Source: Achromobacter animicus (GTDB lineage: Bacteria > Pseudomonadota > Gammaproteobacteria > Burkholderiales > Burkholderiaceae_B). From it: DNA of 64,000 nt. Within the stretch, counting starts at the first letter, position 1. Each line of letters opens with the position of its first letter. A program made the position numbers and the translations under genes. Positions 28,385 through 37,655 of the stretch are shown piece by piece. The stretch covers positions 682,001 through 746,000 of the forward strand of contig NZ_CADIJM010000002.1 of assembly GCF_902859585.1 (NCBI RefSeq), read 5' to 3'. Under the pieces are notes generated by a model. The model had not been told where the DNA came from. It ran no database searches and was given only the letters and a program-made list of their open reading frames with translations.

Positions 28385-29704
28385 TCAGTGCAGTTTGACC
28401 CGCGGGCGCGTACGCCGCATCAGCAGGCGGGCCAGGGCGAGGGAGACGGTACGCGAGGCGCCCAGCACCGCGCGGTGGTGCATCAGGTGCAGGCTCATGT
28501 ACATCAGGCGCGCCAGTGTACCGCTTACGAACAGTCCCCGTCCGGCCAGCTTGCCCATCAGACTGCCTACGCCGGCGTCCTGGCCCAGGGACACCAGCGA
28601 CCCGTGATCCTGGTAGACGTAAGGCTCGGTGGGCTCGGGGTTGTTGCGCAGCCGGGCCGTCAGTTTCTTGGCCAGGTAGTCGGCCTGCTGGTGCGCGGCC
28701 TGCGCGCGGGCCGGCACGGTGCGGCCGTCGCGCCAGGGCGCCGCGCAGCAATCGCCCAGCGCCACGATGTGCGGGTCGGGCGTTTCGAGCCGCTCGTTGA
28801 CTTCGATCTGCCCCAGCTTGTTCAGCGGCAATCCCAGGTCGGCCAAGAGCGCCGGACCTTTGATGCCCGCGGCCCACATGCACAACTGCGCCGGAAATTC
28901 TCGGCCGTCGGCCGTGCGCACGGTGTTGTCCGTTACCTCGGACACACGGCAGGCGGTCTCGACGCGGATGCCCAGTTCGGTCAGGCGTTTAGTCGCCGCG
29001 ACCGAAATCTTCTCGGGCAGGGCGGACAGGATGCGCGGCGCGCCTTCGACCAGCGTGATCGCCAGATCGCGATCCGCGCGGAAGTTCGGCAGGCCATAGG
29101 CGCTGACGACGTGGCTGGCTTCGGTCAGTTCCACCGCCAGTTCCACGCCGGTGGCGCCGCCGCCGACGATCACCAGGTCCAGGCGCGCGGACGGATTGCG
29201 CACCTTGGCCTGGTCCACCAACGCCATGGCCTTGAGCATGGTCAGGCGGAATTGCTCGGCGTTTTCGGTGGTGTCCAGCGTGACCGCATGTTCAGCCGCG
29301 CCGGGCGTGTTGAAGAAGTTGGACGTGCTGCCCAGCGCCAGCACCAGCGTGTCGTACGCCAGTTCGCGGCGCGGCAGGACTTCCTGGCCTTGCGCGTCGT
29401 TGACGGCGTCCACCGTGATCAACCGGCGTTCGCGGTCGATGCTTTCAAGGCGGCCCTGGGTGAACGAGAAGCCGTCCAGGTGAGCCAGCATCAGGTACGA
29501 AAGGCCTTCCTGGTGGATGTCCAGCGTGCCCGCCGCCGCTTCATGCAGCGAAGGTTTCCAGATATGGAAGGGGCGGCTATCGACCAGAGTGATGTGTTCG
29601 CGGCCGTGTGTACGGCCCAGTTTGGCGGCCAGTTCGAGGCCGCCTGCGCCACCGCCGACGATGACGATGCGCTTGGAGGGTGCTGACGTCGATTGAGGCA
29701 TCAT
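28385..29704 (-). CDS. ndh: Type II NADH:quinone oxidoreductase
   Basis: The 439-residue flavoprotein passes electrons from NADH to quinone without pumping protons. The FAD fold is at the start ([18 protein letters not shown]), the NADH fold in the middle ([17 protein letters not shown]), and VALGDCC near residue 310 is the second FAD contact. Hydrophobic and basic residues at the C terminus probably bind the inner face of the membrane. Two adjacent ATG codons are possible (29704, 29701); GGGAG lies just upstream. Upstream of pyrF in one operon. Confidence 0.88.
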   Translation of the reverse strand: MMPQSTSAPSKRIVIVGGGAGGLELAAKLGRTHGREHITLVDSRPFHIWKPSLHEAAAGTLDIHQEGLSYLMLAHLDGFSFTQGRLESIDRERRLITVDAVNDAQGQEVLPRRELAYDTLVLALGSTSNFFNTPGAAEHAVTLDTTENAEQFRLTMLKAMALVDQAKVRNPSARLDLVIVGGGATGVELAVELTEASHVVSAYGLPNFRADRDLAITLVEGAPRILSALPEKISVAATKRLTELGIRVETACRVSEVTDNTVRTADGREFPAQLCMWAAGIKGPALLADLGLPLNKLGQIEVNERLETPDPHIVALGDCCAAPWRDGRTVPARAQAAHQQADYLAKKLTARLRNNPEPTEPYVYQDHGSLVSLGQDAGVGSLMGKLAGRGLFVSGTLARLMYMSLHLMHHRAVLGASRTVSLALARLLMRRTRPRVKLH

Positions 29705-29753
29705 GGCTCCCAGTATAAATAGAGTTGCATCCCCGTCGCGGTGCGAACCCGTG

Positions 29754-30152
29754 TCAATGCATGACGAAACGGCTGATGGCCACCCCCACCCAGACCGTTC
29801 CGGCGAATATCAGCAGCAGCATCACCGCTGCGCTGCCCAGGTCCTTGGCCCGCCCCAACAGGGGATGGCGTTCGACGGACAGCGCATCGGCGAGCGCTTC
29901 GATGGCGGAATTGAGCAGTTCCGCCGCCAGCACCATGACCACCACGCCCACCAGGAAGAACACTTCGACCGTGGTGCGGCCCAGAAAGAACGCCGCCGGA
30001 ATCATCAGCACGGCCAGGGCCAGTTCCTGCCGGAAGGCCGCCTCGTATTTGACGGCCGCCTTCAGGCCCTGCCAGGAATAGCGCAGCGCATTGAGGATGC
30101 GGCGCGCGCCGCCGGTGCTCTTGAAGGGCGAGTGTTGCGGATCGTGGGTCAT
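29754..30152 (-). CDS. dgkA: Diacylglycerol kinase
   Basis: This 132-residue inner-membrane kinase recycles diacylglycerol to phosphatidic acid. It has three hydrophobic helices and the family motifs KYEAAFRQEL and AELLNSAIEALAD. The ATG at 30152 gives the normal length. No obvious ribosome site is visible. Confidence 0.92.
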   Translation of the reverse strand: MTHDPQHSPFKSTGGARRILNALRYSWQGLKAAVKYEAAFRQELALAVLMIPAAFFLGRTTVEVFFLVGVVVMVLAAELLNSAIEALADALSVERHPLLGRAKDLGSAAVMLLLIFAGTVWVGVAISRFVMH

Positions 30153-30325
30153 GGAATCGGAAGAAAGCCGTGGTGGCGGCTTTTTAACAGATAAGGGTTG
30201 CCCGCGTGGCACACCGCGTGCCTATGGGCAAACCCTAATTGTGACCCAACGGCAGCAGGCGCAGGATTCTGGTCAATTGGTAAGGCCACTTTACCGTTTC
30301 GTCCTGTCATCGAGCTGTCTTCCTC

Positions 30326-31039
30326 ATGCCGATTCAGACCATCGAACCTCGCCGCCTGTATCGCCAGATCGCCGATCAGCTTCGCCTGCTGATCGAGGCC
30401 GGCGAGTTTCCGGCCGGTGCGCGGCTGCCGCCCGAGCGCGATCTGGCGCTGAAGCTGGGCGTGTCGCGGCCGTCGGTGCGCGAGGCGCTGATCGCGCTTG
30501 AGGTCGAAGGCTGGGTGGAAGTGCGCATGGGTTCGGGCGTGTACGTGCAAAGCCCGGGCGTCGCACCGCGCGCCAGCCTCACCGCCGAAAGCCCCCTTGA
30601 AACCATCCGCGCCCGCCGCACCATCGAAAGCGAACTGGCCGCGCAGGCCGCACTGAATCCGGTGCCCGCGCTGGTGGAGGGCCTGCGCGAAGCCGTCGAC
30701 GCCATGGAAGACGAGGCACGGGCCGGCAGCGTGCCCATCCGCGGCGACCGACTGTTTCACCTGCGCGTGGCCGAAATGGCCAACAACGCCGTGCTGGTGC
30801 GTGTCGTGGGCGAACTCTTCGACGAACGCCACAACCCGCTTTCCGTGAAGCTGGGCGATTACTTCGAGAATTCCGACAGCTGGGCCGTCGCCATCACCGA
30901 ACACCGCCGCGTCATCGACGCCATTGCGGCCGGTGACGAACAGGGCGCGCGGGCCGCCATGCGTGACCATCTTTCCTGCTCGTACGACCGCCTGATGGCC
31001 AGCTGGCCCGGCGCGGCCGAAGCGTTGCGCGCTGAATAG
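30326..31039 (+). CDS. FadR/GntR family regulator with FCD domain
   Basis: The 237-residue product has a GntR winged helix at residues 12-75 (LPPERDLALKLGVSRPSVREAL) and a helical FCD effector domain with the metal-binding Asp and His residues (DRLFHLRVAE, EHRRVIDAI, MRDHLSCS). FCD regulators of this kind usually repress sugar-acid pathways and respond to an acid. It is directly upstream of, and in the same direction as, the TRAP transporter and sugar-acid genes, so these are its likely target. Confidence 0.9.
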   Translation: MPIQTIEPRRLYRQIADQLRLLIEAGEFPAGARLPPERDLALKLGVSRPSVREALIALEVEGWVEVRMGSGVYVQSPGVAPRASLTAESPLETIRARRTIESELAAQAALNPVPALVEGLREAVDAMEDEARAGSVPIRGDRLFHLRVAEMANNAVLVRVVGELFDERHNPLSVKLGDYFENSDSWAVAITEHRRVIDAIAAGDEQGARAAMRDHLSCSYDRLMASWPGAAEALRAE

Positions 31040-31123
31040 CAATGGCTGCCGGCGCCCTGTATGGGCGCCGATGGCAGATCGCAGTCGCAGTACGAAGGTG
31101 CAGCTCCAGTAGGTGAACTCCAT

Positions 31124-31134
31124 ATGTAAAACAT
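31124..31134. promoter_or_regulatory. Possible FadR-type operator before the TRAP operon
   Basis: ATGT (31124-31127) and ACAT (31131-31134) form a small AT-rich inverted repeat with an AAA spacer, in the 139-base gap between the regulator and dctP. Short AT-rich palindromes of this kind are common for FCD-type regulators. The evidence is position and symmetry only. Confidence 0.3.
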
Positions 31135-31178
31135 GACGCGTGGCCGCCGAGCCCGCCACCTCAAAGAGAGGAGACAAC

Positions 31179-32153
31179 ATGAAGCCGAGCAACGCTATCA
31201 AAGTGCTGTTTGCCGCCGTCGCGCTAGCCGTCAGCGGCTCTGCACTGGCGCAGACCAAACTGAAGTGGGCGCACGTGTACGAGACTTCCGAACCGTTCCA
31301 TACCTCGTCGGTGTGGGCCGCCCAGGAAATCGAGAAGCGCACCAACGGCCGCTATCACATCGATGTCTATCCGGCCTCGCAACTGGGCAAGGAAAACGAC
31401 ATCAACCAGGGCCTGACGCTCGGCACGGTGGATATGATCATTTCCGGGTCTAGCTTCGCGGCCAAGAGTTTTCCGCGCATCGGCGTCACCTACTATCCCT
31501 ACACGTTCCGCAGCCCCGAGCACCTGATCGCCTACACCAAGAGCGACATCTACAAAGAGCTCACGCGCGGCTACGACGAAAAGAGCGGCAACCACATCGT
31601 CGCGACCACGTATTACGGCACGCGCCAGACGACGTCCAACAAGCCGTTCACCAAGTGCAGCGAGATGAAGGGCCTGAAGATCCGCGTCCCGGACGTGGCC
31701 GCGTACCTGGCCATGCCGCGTGCCTGTGGCGCCAATACCGCGCCCATTGCGTTTGCCGAGGTTTACCTGGCCCTGCAGAACGGCACGGTCGAGGCGCAGG
31801 AAAATCCCCTGACCACGATCGAGGCCAAGAAGTTCTACGAGGTGCAGAAGAACATCATCCTCACGGGCCACATCGTCGATCACCTGAACACGGTGATCTC
31901 CGGCAAGCTCTGGAAGAGCCTGTCGGACGAGGACAAGAAGATCTTTGCGGAAGTCGCGCAGCAGGCCGCGGAAAAGGCGTCGGCCGAGGTGGCGGCGTCC
32001 GAGAAAAAGATGGTCGACGTGTTCAAACAGCGTGGCCTGACGGTGGCCGAGGTCAATATCGACGACTTCCGCAATACCGTGCTGGAGAAGGTGCCGTTCA
32101 AGCAGTACGGCTACGAGAAGTCGGACTGGGAAAAAATCCAGGCGGTGAAGTGA
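31179..32153 (+). CDS. dctP: TRAP transporter substrate-binding protein (DctP type)
   Basis: The 324-residue periplasmic receptor has a signal peptide with cleavage after ALA-Q near residue 25, and the DctP pattern of an N-terminal KLKWAHVYETSEPFH strand, the PASQLGKENDINQG segment and GLKIRVPD with the conserved Arg that pairs with the substrate carboxylate. The ATG at 31179 has GAGGAG upstream. The partners DctQ and DctM follow. The substrate should be an organic or sugar acid. Confidence 0.92.
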   Translation: MKPSNAIKVLFAAVALAVSGSALAQTKLKWAHVYETSEPFHTSSVWAAQEIEKRTNGRYHIDVYPASQLGKENDINQGLTLGTVDMIISGSSFAAKSFPRIGVTYYPYTFRSPEHLIAYTKSDIYKELTRGYDEKSGNHIVATTYYGTRQTTSNKPFTKCSEMKGLKIRVPDVAAYLAMPRACGANTAPIAFAEVYLALQNGTVEAQENPLTTIEAKKFYEVQKNIILTGHIVDHLNTVISGKLWKSLSDEDKKIFAEVAQQAAEKASAEVAASEKKMVDVFKQRGLTVAEVNIDDFRNTVLEKVPFKQYGYEKSDWEKIQAVK

Positions 32154-32163
32154 ACCACGGCGG

Positions 32164-32185
32164 GCGGGCCGTTGCCGCGGCCCGC
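32164..32185 (+). other. Hairpin between dctP and dctQ
   Basis: GCGGGCC (32164-32170) pairs with GGCCCGC (32179-32185). No T-run follows. Such stem-loops after receptor genes often protect the upstream mRNA and reduce readthrough, giving more receptor than permease. Confidence 0.5.
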
Positions 32186-32270
32186 TGCGCCTGAATGCAG
32201 CGCCTGACCGCATCGCTTCCGGCAATCGCCTGACGCGATAGCTTGACCGATCCCGCACGAGGGGAATTCC

Positions 32271-32897
32271 ATGCACTCCAACGCGAAGGCCGCGCCGATG
32301 GCGGCCGTCAGCCATCCGCCGGAACAGCCGCCCGGCCCGCATCACGTCTCCTCGGTGGACGAGATCGTCCAGAGTTTCGAGGAAGCCGATCATCACGAAG
32401 TCAGCCTGGCCGGCTACCAGCCGGAAGACTGGATCTGTCTGGCGATGTTCTGGGCGATGGCGCTATTGGTCTTCCTGCAGTTCTTTTCGCGCTACGTGCT
32501 GAACGATTCGTACGCCTGGACCGAGGAGCTGGCGGTGTACTGCCTGATCGGCGTGGTGTTCCTGGGATCGGCGATGTGCGTGCGCGCGTGCCGCCACATC
32601 CAGGTGGACTTTCTTTACCGCTACCTGCCCAAGCCCGCCGGCCGCGTGCTGTCCACGCTGATCGACATCTTGCGCACGGCCTTTTTTGGCTATGCCGTGT
32701 GGCTGACGTACCGCTACATCGTGCTGGTGGGCGACGAGCCCATGACCACGCTGTTCTGGAACAAGGCCTTCGTGTACTGGGTGGCGCTGGCCGGGTTCGC
32801 CATGATGTTCCTGCGATCGTTGCAGGTGTCTTGGCAGAACTGGCGGCAGGGCTATTCGATCCTGGAGAATCCCGCGGCCTATGAGTCGCTGGATTGA
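32271..32897 (+). CDS. dctQ: TRAP transporter small permease (DctQ type)
   Basis: The 208-residue protein has four hydrophobic helices (about residues 54-200) and the DctQ block YAWTEELAVYCLIGVVFLGSA. It has a 50-residue hydrophilic N-terminal extension rich in His and Pro. The ATG at 32271 has GAGGGG upstream. It scaffolds the large permease. Confidence 0.9.
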   Translation: MHSNAKAAPMAAVSHPPEQPPGPHHVSSVDEIVQSFEEADHHEVSLAGYQPEDWICLAMFWAMALLVFLQFFSRYVLNDSYAWTEELAVYCLIGVVFLGSAMCVRACRHIQVDFLYRYLPKPAGRVLSTLIDILRTAFFGYAVWLTYRYIVLVGDEPMTTLFWNKAFVYWVALAGFAMMFLRSLQVSWQNWRQGYSILENPAAYESLD

Positions 32898-32961
32898 ATT
32901 GCTGCACTGAATCGCTGGACAGAACCTCCCCCAATCCGCAGTGCCTTGCCAGGAGCGACAC

Positions 32962-34371
32962 ATGGGCACCCTGATAGGAAGCTTTCTGCTGTTGATGATC
33001 ATGGGACTGCCGGTGGCGGTGTCCATGGCAGGCGCGTCCCTGCTGTTCATCCTGATCTCCGGCAGCGTGCCGGACGTCGTCATTGCCCAACGCATGATCG
33101 CGGGCGTCGAGTCGTTTCCGCTGCTGGCCGTGCCGTTCTTCATCCTGGCCGGCAACCTGATGAACATCGCCGGCATCACGGGCCGCATCTACAACTTCGC
33201 GGTGGCGCTGGTCGGCTGGATGCGTGGCGGGCTGGGGCAGGTGAACATCATCGGCTCGGTGGTGTTTGCGGGCATGTCGGGCACCGCCATCGCCGACGCT
33301 GCGGGCCTGGGCACCATCGAGATCAAGGCCATGAAGGACCACGGCTACCAGACCGAGTTCGCGGTCGGGGTGACGGCCGCGTCGGCCACGCTGGGTCCCA
33401 TCATTCCGCCGTCGCTGCCGTTCGTCATCTACGGCATGATGGCCAACGTGTCGATCGGGTCGCTGTTCCTGGCAGGCCTGATCCCCGGCCTGGTGCTGAC
33501 CATCCTGATGATGCTCACCGTCGCCTACTACGCGCGCCGCAACAACTGGGGCGGCGACGTGGCGTTCAACTGGAAGCGGCTGGGCGGCGCGGGGCTGGAA
33601 GTGCTGATCGTGCTGGCGTTTCCGCTGTCGATCTGGCTGATGACGCTGGCGGGTGTGTCGCCCAACATCGCCACCGGCATCTCGTTCGCAGCCCTGCTGC
33701 TGCTGGACTGGAAGTTCAACTTCTCGGCGGTCATGGCGCTGATGGCGCCGGTGATCCTGATCGGCGGCATGACGCTGGGCTGGTTCACGCCCACGGAAGC
33801 CGCGGTGGCCGCCGTGATCTGGGCGCTGTTCCTGGGGCTGGTGCGCTATCGCTCCATGACGTTCAAGACGCTGGCCAAGGCCTCGTTCGACACCATCGAG
33901 ACCACCGCGTCCGTCCTGTTCATCGTGACGGCCGCGTCGGTGTTTGCGTGGCTGCTGACCACGACGCAGGCCGCGCAGGCGTTGACGGACGCGATCCTGA
34001 GCGTGACGCAGAACAAGTGGGTGTTCCTGCTGATGGCGAACATTCTGATCCTGATCGTCGGGTGCTTCATCGACACCATTGCGGCCATCACAATCCTCGT
34101 GCCGATCCTGCTGCCCATCGTGCTGAAACTGGGCATCGATCCGATCCACTTCGGGCTCATCATGACGCTGAACCTGATGATCGGCCTGCTGCATCCGCCC
34201 ATGGGCATGGTGCTGTTCGTGCTGGCGCGGGTGGCCAAGCTGTCGGTCGAGCGCACCACGATGGCCATCCTGCCGTGGCTGGTGCCGCTGTTCGTGGCCC
34301 TGATCGCCATCACCTACGTCCCCCAGATCACCCTGTGGCTGCCCACCGCGATGGGCATGGCCGGCAAATAA
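32962..34371 (+). CDS. dctM: TRAP transporter large permease (DctM type)
   Basis: The 469-residue permease has about 12 hydrophobic helices and performs sodium-driven transport. Typical blocks are FPLLAVPFFILAGNLMN, SGTAIADAAGLG, ATLGPIIPPSLPFVIYG and LLHPPMGMVLFV. The ATG at 32962 has AGGAG at 32951. The gene runs directly into the SDR gene with 12 bases between, so transporter and enzymes are one operon. Confidence 0.94.
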   Translation: MGTLIGSFLLLMIMGLPVAVSMAGASLLFILISGSVPDVVIAQRMIAGVESFPLLAVPFFILAGNLMNIAGITGRIYNFAVALVGWMRGGLGQVNIIGSVVFAGMSGTAIADAAGLGTIEIKAMKDHGYQTEFAVGVTAASATLGPIIPPSLPFVIYGMMANVSIGSLFLAGLIPGLVLTILMMLTVAYYARRNNWGGDVAFNWKRLGGAGLEVLIVLAFPLSIWLMTLAGVSPNIATGISFAALLLLDWKFNFSAVMALMAPVILIGGMTLGWFTPTEAAVAAVIWALFLGLVRYRSMTFKTLAKASFDTIETTASVLFIVTAASVFAWLLTTTQAAQALTDAILSVTQNKWVFLLMANILILIVGCFIDTIAAITILVPILLPIVLKLGIDPIHFGLIMTLNLMIGLLHPPMGMVLFVLARVAKLSVERTTMAILPWLVPLFVALIAITYVPQITLWLPTAMGMAGK

Positions 34372-35130
<759 letters not shown>

Positions 35131-35161
35131 CTTCTCTTTTTCCAGCAACAAGGAAACCGCT

Positions 35162-36028
35162 ATGAAACTGATGCGATATGGCGCCAAGGGCGCAGAAAAG
35201 CCCGCGCTGATCGACGCCCAGGGCCAGGTCCGCGACCTGTCGTCCGTCATTGCCGACATCACCGCCCAGACGCTCGTGCCCGCCAAGCTGGCGGAACTGC
35301 GCGCGCTGGATCCGGCATCGCTGCCCCTGGTGTCGCAACCGGGCCGCGTGGCACCGCCGTGGAGCGGCATGGGCAAGTTCATCTGCATCGGCCTGAACTA
35401 CGCGGACCACGCCGCCGAGTCCGGACTGCCGGTGCCGGCCGAACCCGTCATCTTCATGAAGACGACATCGGCCGTGGTGGGCTGCAACGATGCGGTCGTG
35501 CTGCCGCAGGATTCGGTCAAGTCGGACTGGGAGGTCGAGCTGGGTGTGGTGATCGGCGAGAAGGCCCGCTATGTCAGCGAGGCCGACGCCATGAAGCACG
35601 TGGCCGGCTACTGCGTGGTCAACGACGTGTCCGAGCGCGAATACCAGATCGAACGCGGCGGCACCTGGGACAAGGGCAAGGGCTGCGACACGTTCGGCCC
35701 CATCGGCCCCTGGCTGGCGACGGCCGATGAAATCCCGAATCCGCAGGACCTGGAGATGTGGCTGGAGGTCAACGGCAAGCGCTACCAGAACGGCAGTACC
35801 CGCACCATGGTGTTCGGCGTCGCGCAGCTGGTGTCGTACGTCAGCCGCTTCATGACGCTGTATCCCGGAGACCTCATCAGCACCGGCACGCCGCCCGGCG
35901 TGGGCATGGGCCAGAAGCCCGCGCCCGTCTACCTGAAGGCGGGCGACGAGATGAAACTGGGCATCGCCGGCCTGGGTGAACAGCGCCAGCGCGTCCACGC
36001 CTGGGATCCCGCGCTGATCGACGGCTGA
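35162..36028 (+). CDS. FAH-family hydrolase, probable 2,4-diketo-3-deoxy acid hydrolase
   Basis: The 288-residue product has the fumarylacetoacetate hydrolase fold: ICIGLNYADHAAESG, the metal ligands in DWEVELGVVIG and the TGTPPGVGMG loop. Family members next to such an SDR split 2,4-diketo-3-deoxy acids into pyruvate and a hydroxy acid. The ATG at 35162 has AAGGAA upstream. The gene lies between the SDR and the UxaA-type dehydratase, which supports the role. Confidence 0.85.
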   Translation: MKLMRYGAKGAEKPALIDAQGQVRDLSSVIADITAQTLVPAKLAELRALDPASLPLVSQPGRVAPPWSGMGKFICIGLNYADHAAESGLPVPAEPVIFMKTTSAVVGCNDAVVLPQDSVKSDWEVELGVVIGEKARYVSEADAMKHVAGYCVVNDVSEREYQIERGGTWDKGKGCDTFGPIGPWLATADEIPNPQDLEMWLEVNGKRYQNGSTRTMVFGVAQLVSYVSRFMTLYPGDLISTGTPPGVGMGQKPAPVYLKAGDEMKLGIAGLGEQRQRVHAWDPALIDG

Positions 36029-36060
36029 TCCGCTTCGCCCTCTTGCCTTCCGGAGTCCTC

Positions 36061-37596
36061 ATGTCGCAGACCGATACCGCAGTCATACGCATCCACCCGG
36101 CGGACAACGTGGTGATCGCCCGGCGCCAGCTAGTCAGCGGCACGCGGCTGGAAGGCGAGGGCGTGACGGTCGTGGGGCTGGTGCCGCCCGGCCACAAGGT
36201 GGCGGTGCGCGCCATCGCGGCCGGCGAGCCGGTGCGCCGCTACAACCAGATCATCGGCGTGGCGCGGCAGGACATCGCGCCCGGTCAGCACGTCCACACG
36301 CAGAACCTGGAGTTCTCGGACTTCGAGCGTGATTACGCGGTCGGGCAGGATGCGCATCCGACGGACTTTGTGGACGCGCCGGCCATGTTTGACGGCATCG
36401 TGCGCGCCGACGGCCGCATCGCCACCCGCAACTACATCGGCATCCTGACCAGCGTGAACTGTTCGGCCACGGTGGCCCGCGCCATCGCCGACCACTTCCG
36501 CCGCGACATCCGGCCCGAGGCGTTGGCCGCCTGTCCGAACGTGGACGGCGTCGTGGCGCTGACGCACGGCGCGGGCTGTGCCACCGGCAGCGACGGCGAA
36601 CCGCTGCGCGTGCTGCGGCGCACGCTGGGCGGCTACGCGCGGCATGCCAACTTTGGCGGGCTGATGGTCGTGGGGCTGGGCTGCGAGACCAACCAGATCG
36701 GCGGGCTGATGGAGCAGGAGCATCTGCGCGAAAGCGGCATGCTCCACACGTTCAACATCCAGGACACGGGCGGCACGCGCAAGACGGTGGCGCGCGGGAT
36801 CGAACTGGTTGAACGCATGCTGGAGCAGGCCAATCGCGTCGAGCGCCAGGCCGTGCCCGCCAGCCACCTGACCGTGGGGCTGCAATGCGGCGGGTCGGAC
36901 GGCTATTCCGGCATCAGCGCCAACCCGGCGCTGGGCGCGGCGGTGGACCTGCTGGTGCGCCATGGCGGCACGGCGATCCTGTCCGAGACGCCTGAGATCT
37001 ACGGTGGCGAACACCTGTTGACGCGCCGGGCGCAGACGCCCGCCGTGGCCGAAAAACTGCTGGCGCGCGTGCGCTGGTGGGAAGACTACTGCGCCCGCAA
37101 TGACGCCGAGATGGACAACAACCCCTCGGCCGGCAACAAGGCGGGCGGCCTGACCACCATCCTGGAAAAATCGCTGGGCGCCATCGCCAAGAGCGGCACA
37201 ACCAACCTCACTGATGTCTATGAATACGCCGAGCCCGTGCACACCCGCGGGCTGGTCTTCATGGACACCCCGGGCTACGACCCGGTCTCGGCCACCGGCC
37301 AGGTGGCCGGTGGCGCCAACCTGATCTGCTTTACGACCGGCCGCGGGTCCGCCTATGGCTGCGCGCCCGCACCCTCGCTCAAGTTGTCCACCAACACGGC
37401 GCTGTGGCAGCGCCAGGCCGACGACATCGACATCAATTGCGGCGAAGTGGTCGACGGCGCGCAGAGCGTGGCGCAGATGGGCGAGCGAATTTTTCAGCTC
37501 ATGCTGCAGACGGCGTCGGGCCGTCGCACCCGCAGCGAGACGCATGGCTACGGGCAAAACGAATTCGTTCCGTGGCAACTTGGCGCGGTGATGTAG
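36061..37596 (+). CDS. UxaA family sugar-acid dehydratase (altronate dehydratase-like)
   Basis: The 511-residue product has an N-terminal SAF domain (to about residue 95) and the UxaA/GarD dehydratase domain (ATRNYIGILTSVNCSATVAR, HGAGCA, CGGSDGYSGISANPALG, DTPGYDPVSATGQVAGGAN). These iron enzymes remove water from sugar acids to form 2-keto-3-deoxy acids. D-altronate, galactarate or a pentonate would all be possible substrates. The ATG at 36061 has CGGAG upstream. Confidence 0.88.
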   Translation: MSQTDTAVIRIHPADNVVIARRQLVSGTRLEGEGVTVVGLVPPGHKVAVRAIAAGEPVRRYNQIIGVARQDIAPGQHVHTQNLEFSDFERDYAVGQDAHPTDFVDAPAMFDGIVRADGRIATRNYIGILTSVNCSATVARAIADHFRRDIRPEALAACPNVDGVVALTHGAGCATGSDGEPLRVLRRTLGGYARHANFGGLMVVGLGCETNQIGGLMEQEHLRESGMLHTFNIQDTGGTRKTVARGIELVERMLEQANRVERQAVPASHLTVGLQCGGSDGYSGISANPALGAAVDLLVRHGGTAILSETPEIYGGEHLLTRRAQTPAVAEKLLARVRWWEDYCARNDAEMDNNPSAGNKAGGLTTILEKSLGAIAKSGTTNLTDVYEYAEPVHTRGLVFMDTPGYDPVSATGQVAGGANLICFTTGRGSAYGCAPAPSLKLSTNTALWQRQADDIDINCGEVVDGAQSVAQMGERIFQLMLQTASGRRTRSETHGYGQNEFVPWQLGAVM

Positions 37597-37655
37597 CGAA
37601 GACGGCTCGGGGCGTGCTATACCCTGGCGTCGCCCCTTTTAGACATTGCGCACCC

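Noticed and set aside
32401-34194. A 597-codon minus-strand frame opposite dctQ and dctM
   Set aside because: His/Gln/Asp-rich antisense translation covering two well supported genes.
36130-37578. A 482-codon minus-strand frame opposite the UxaA-type gene
   Set aside because: Antisense shadow; the dehydratase motifs on the plus strand are clear.
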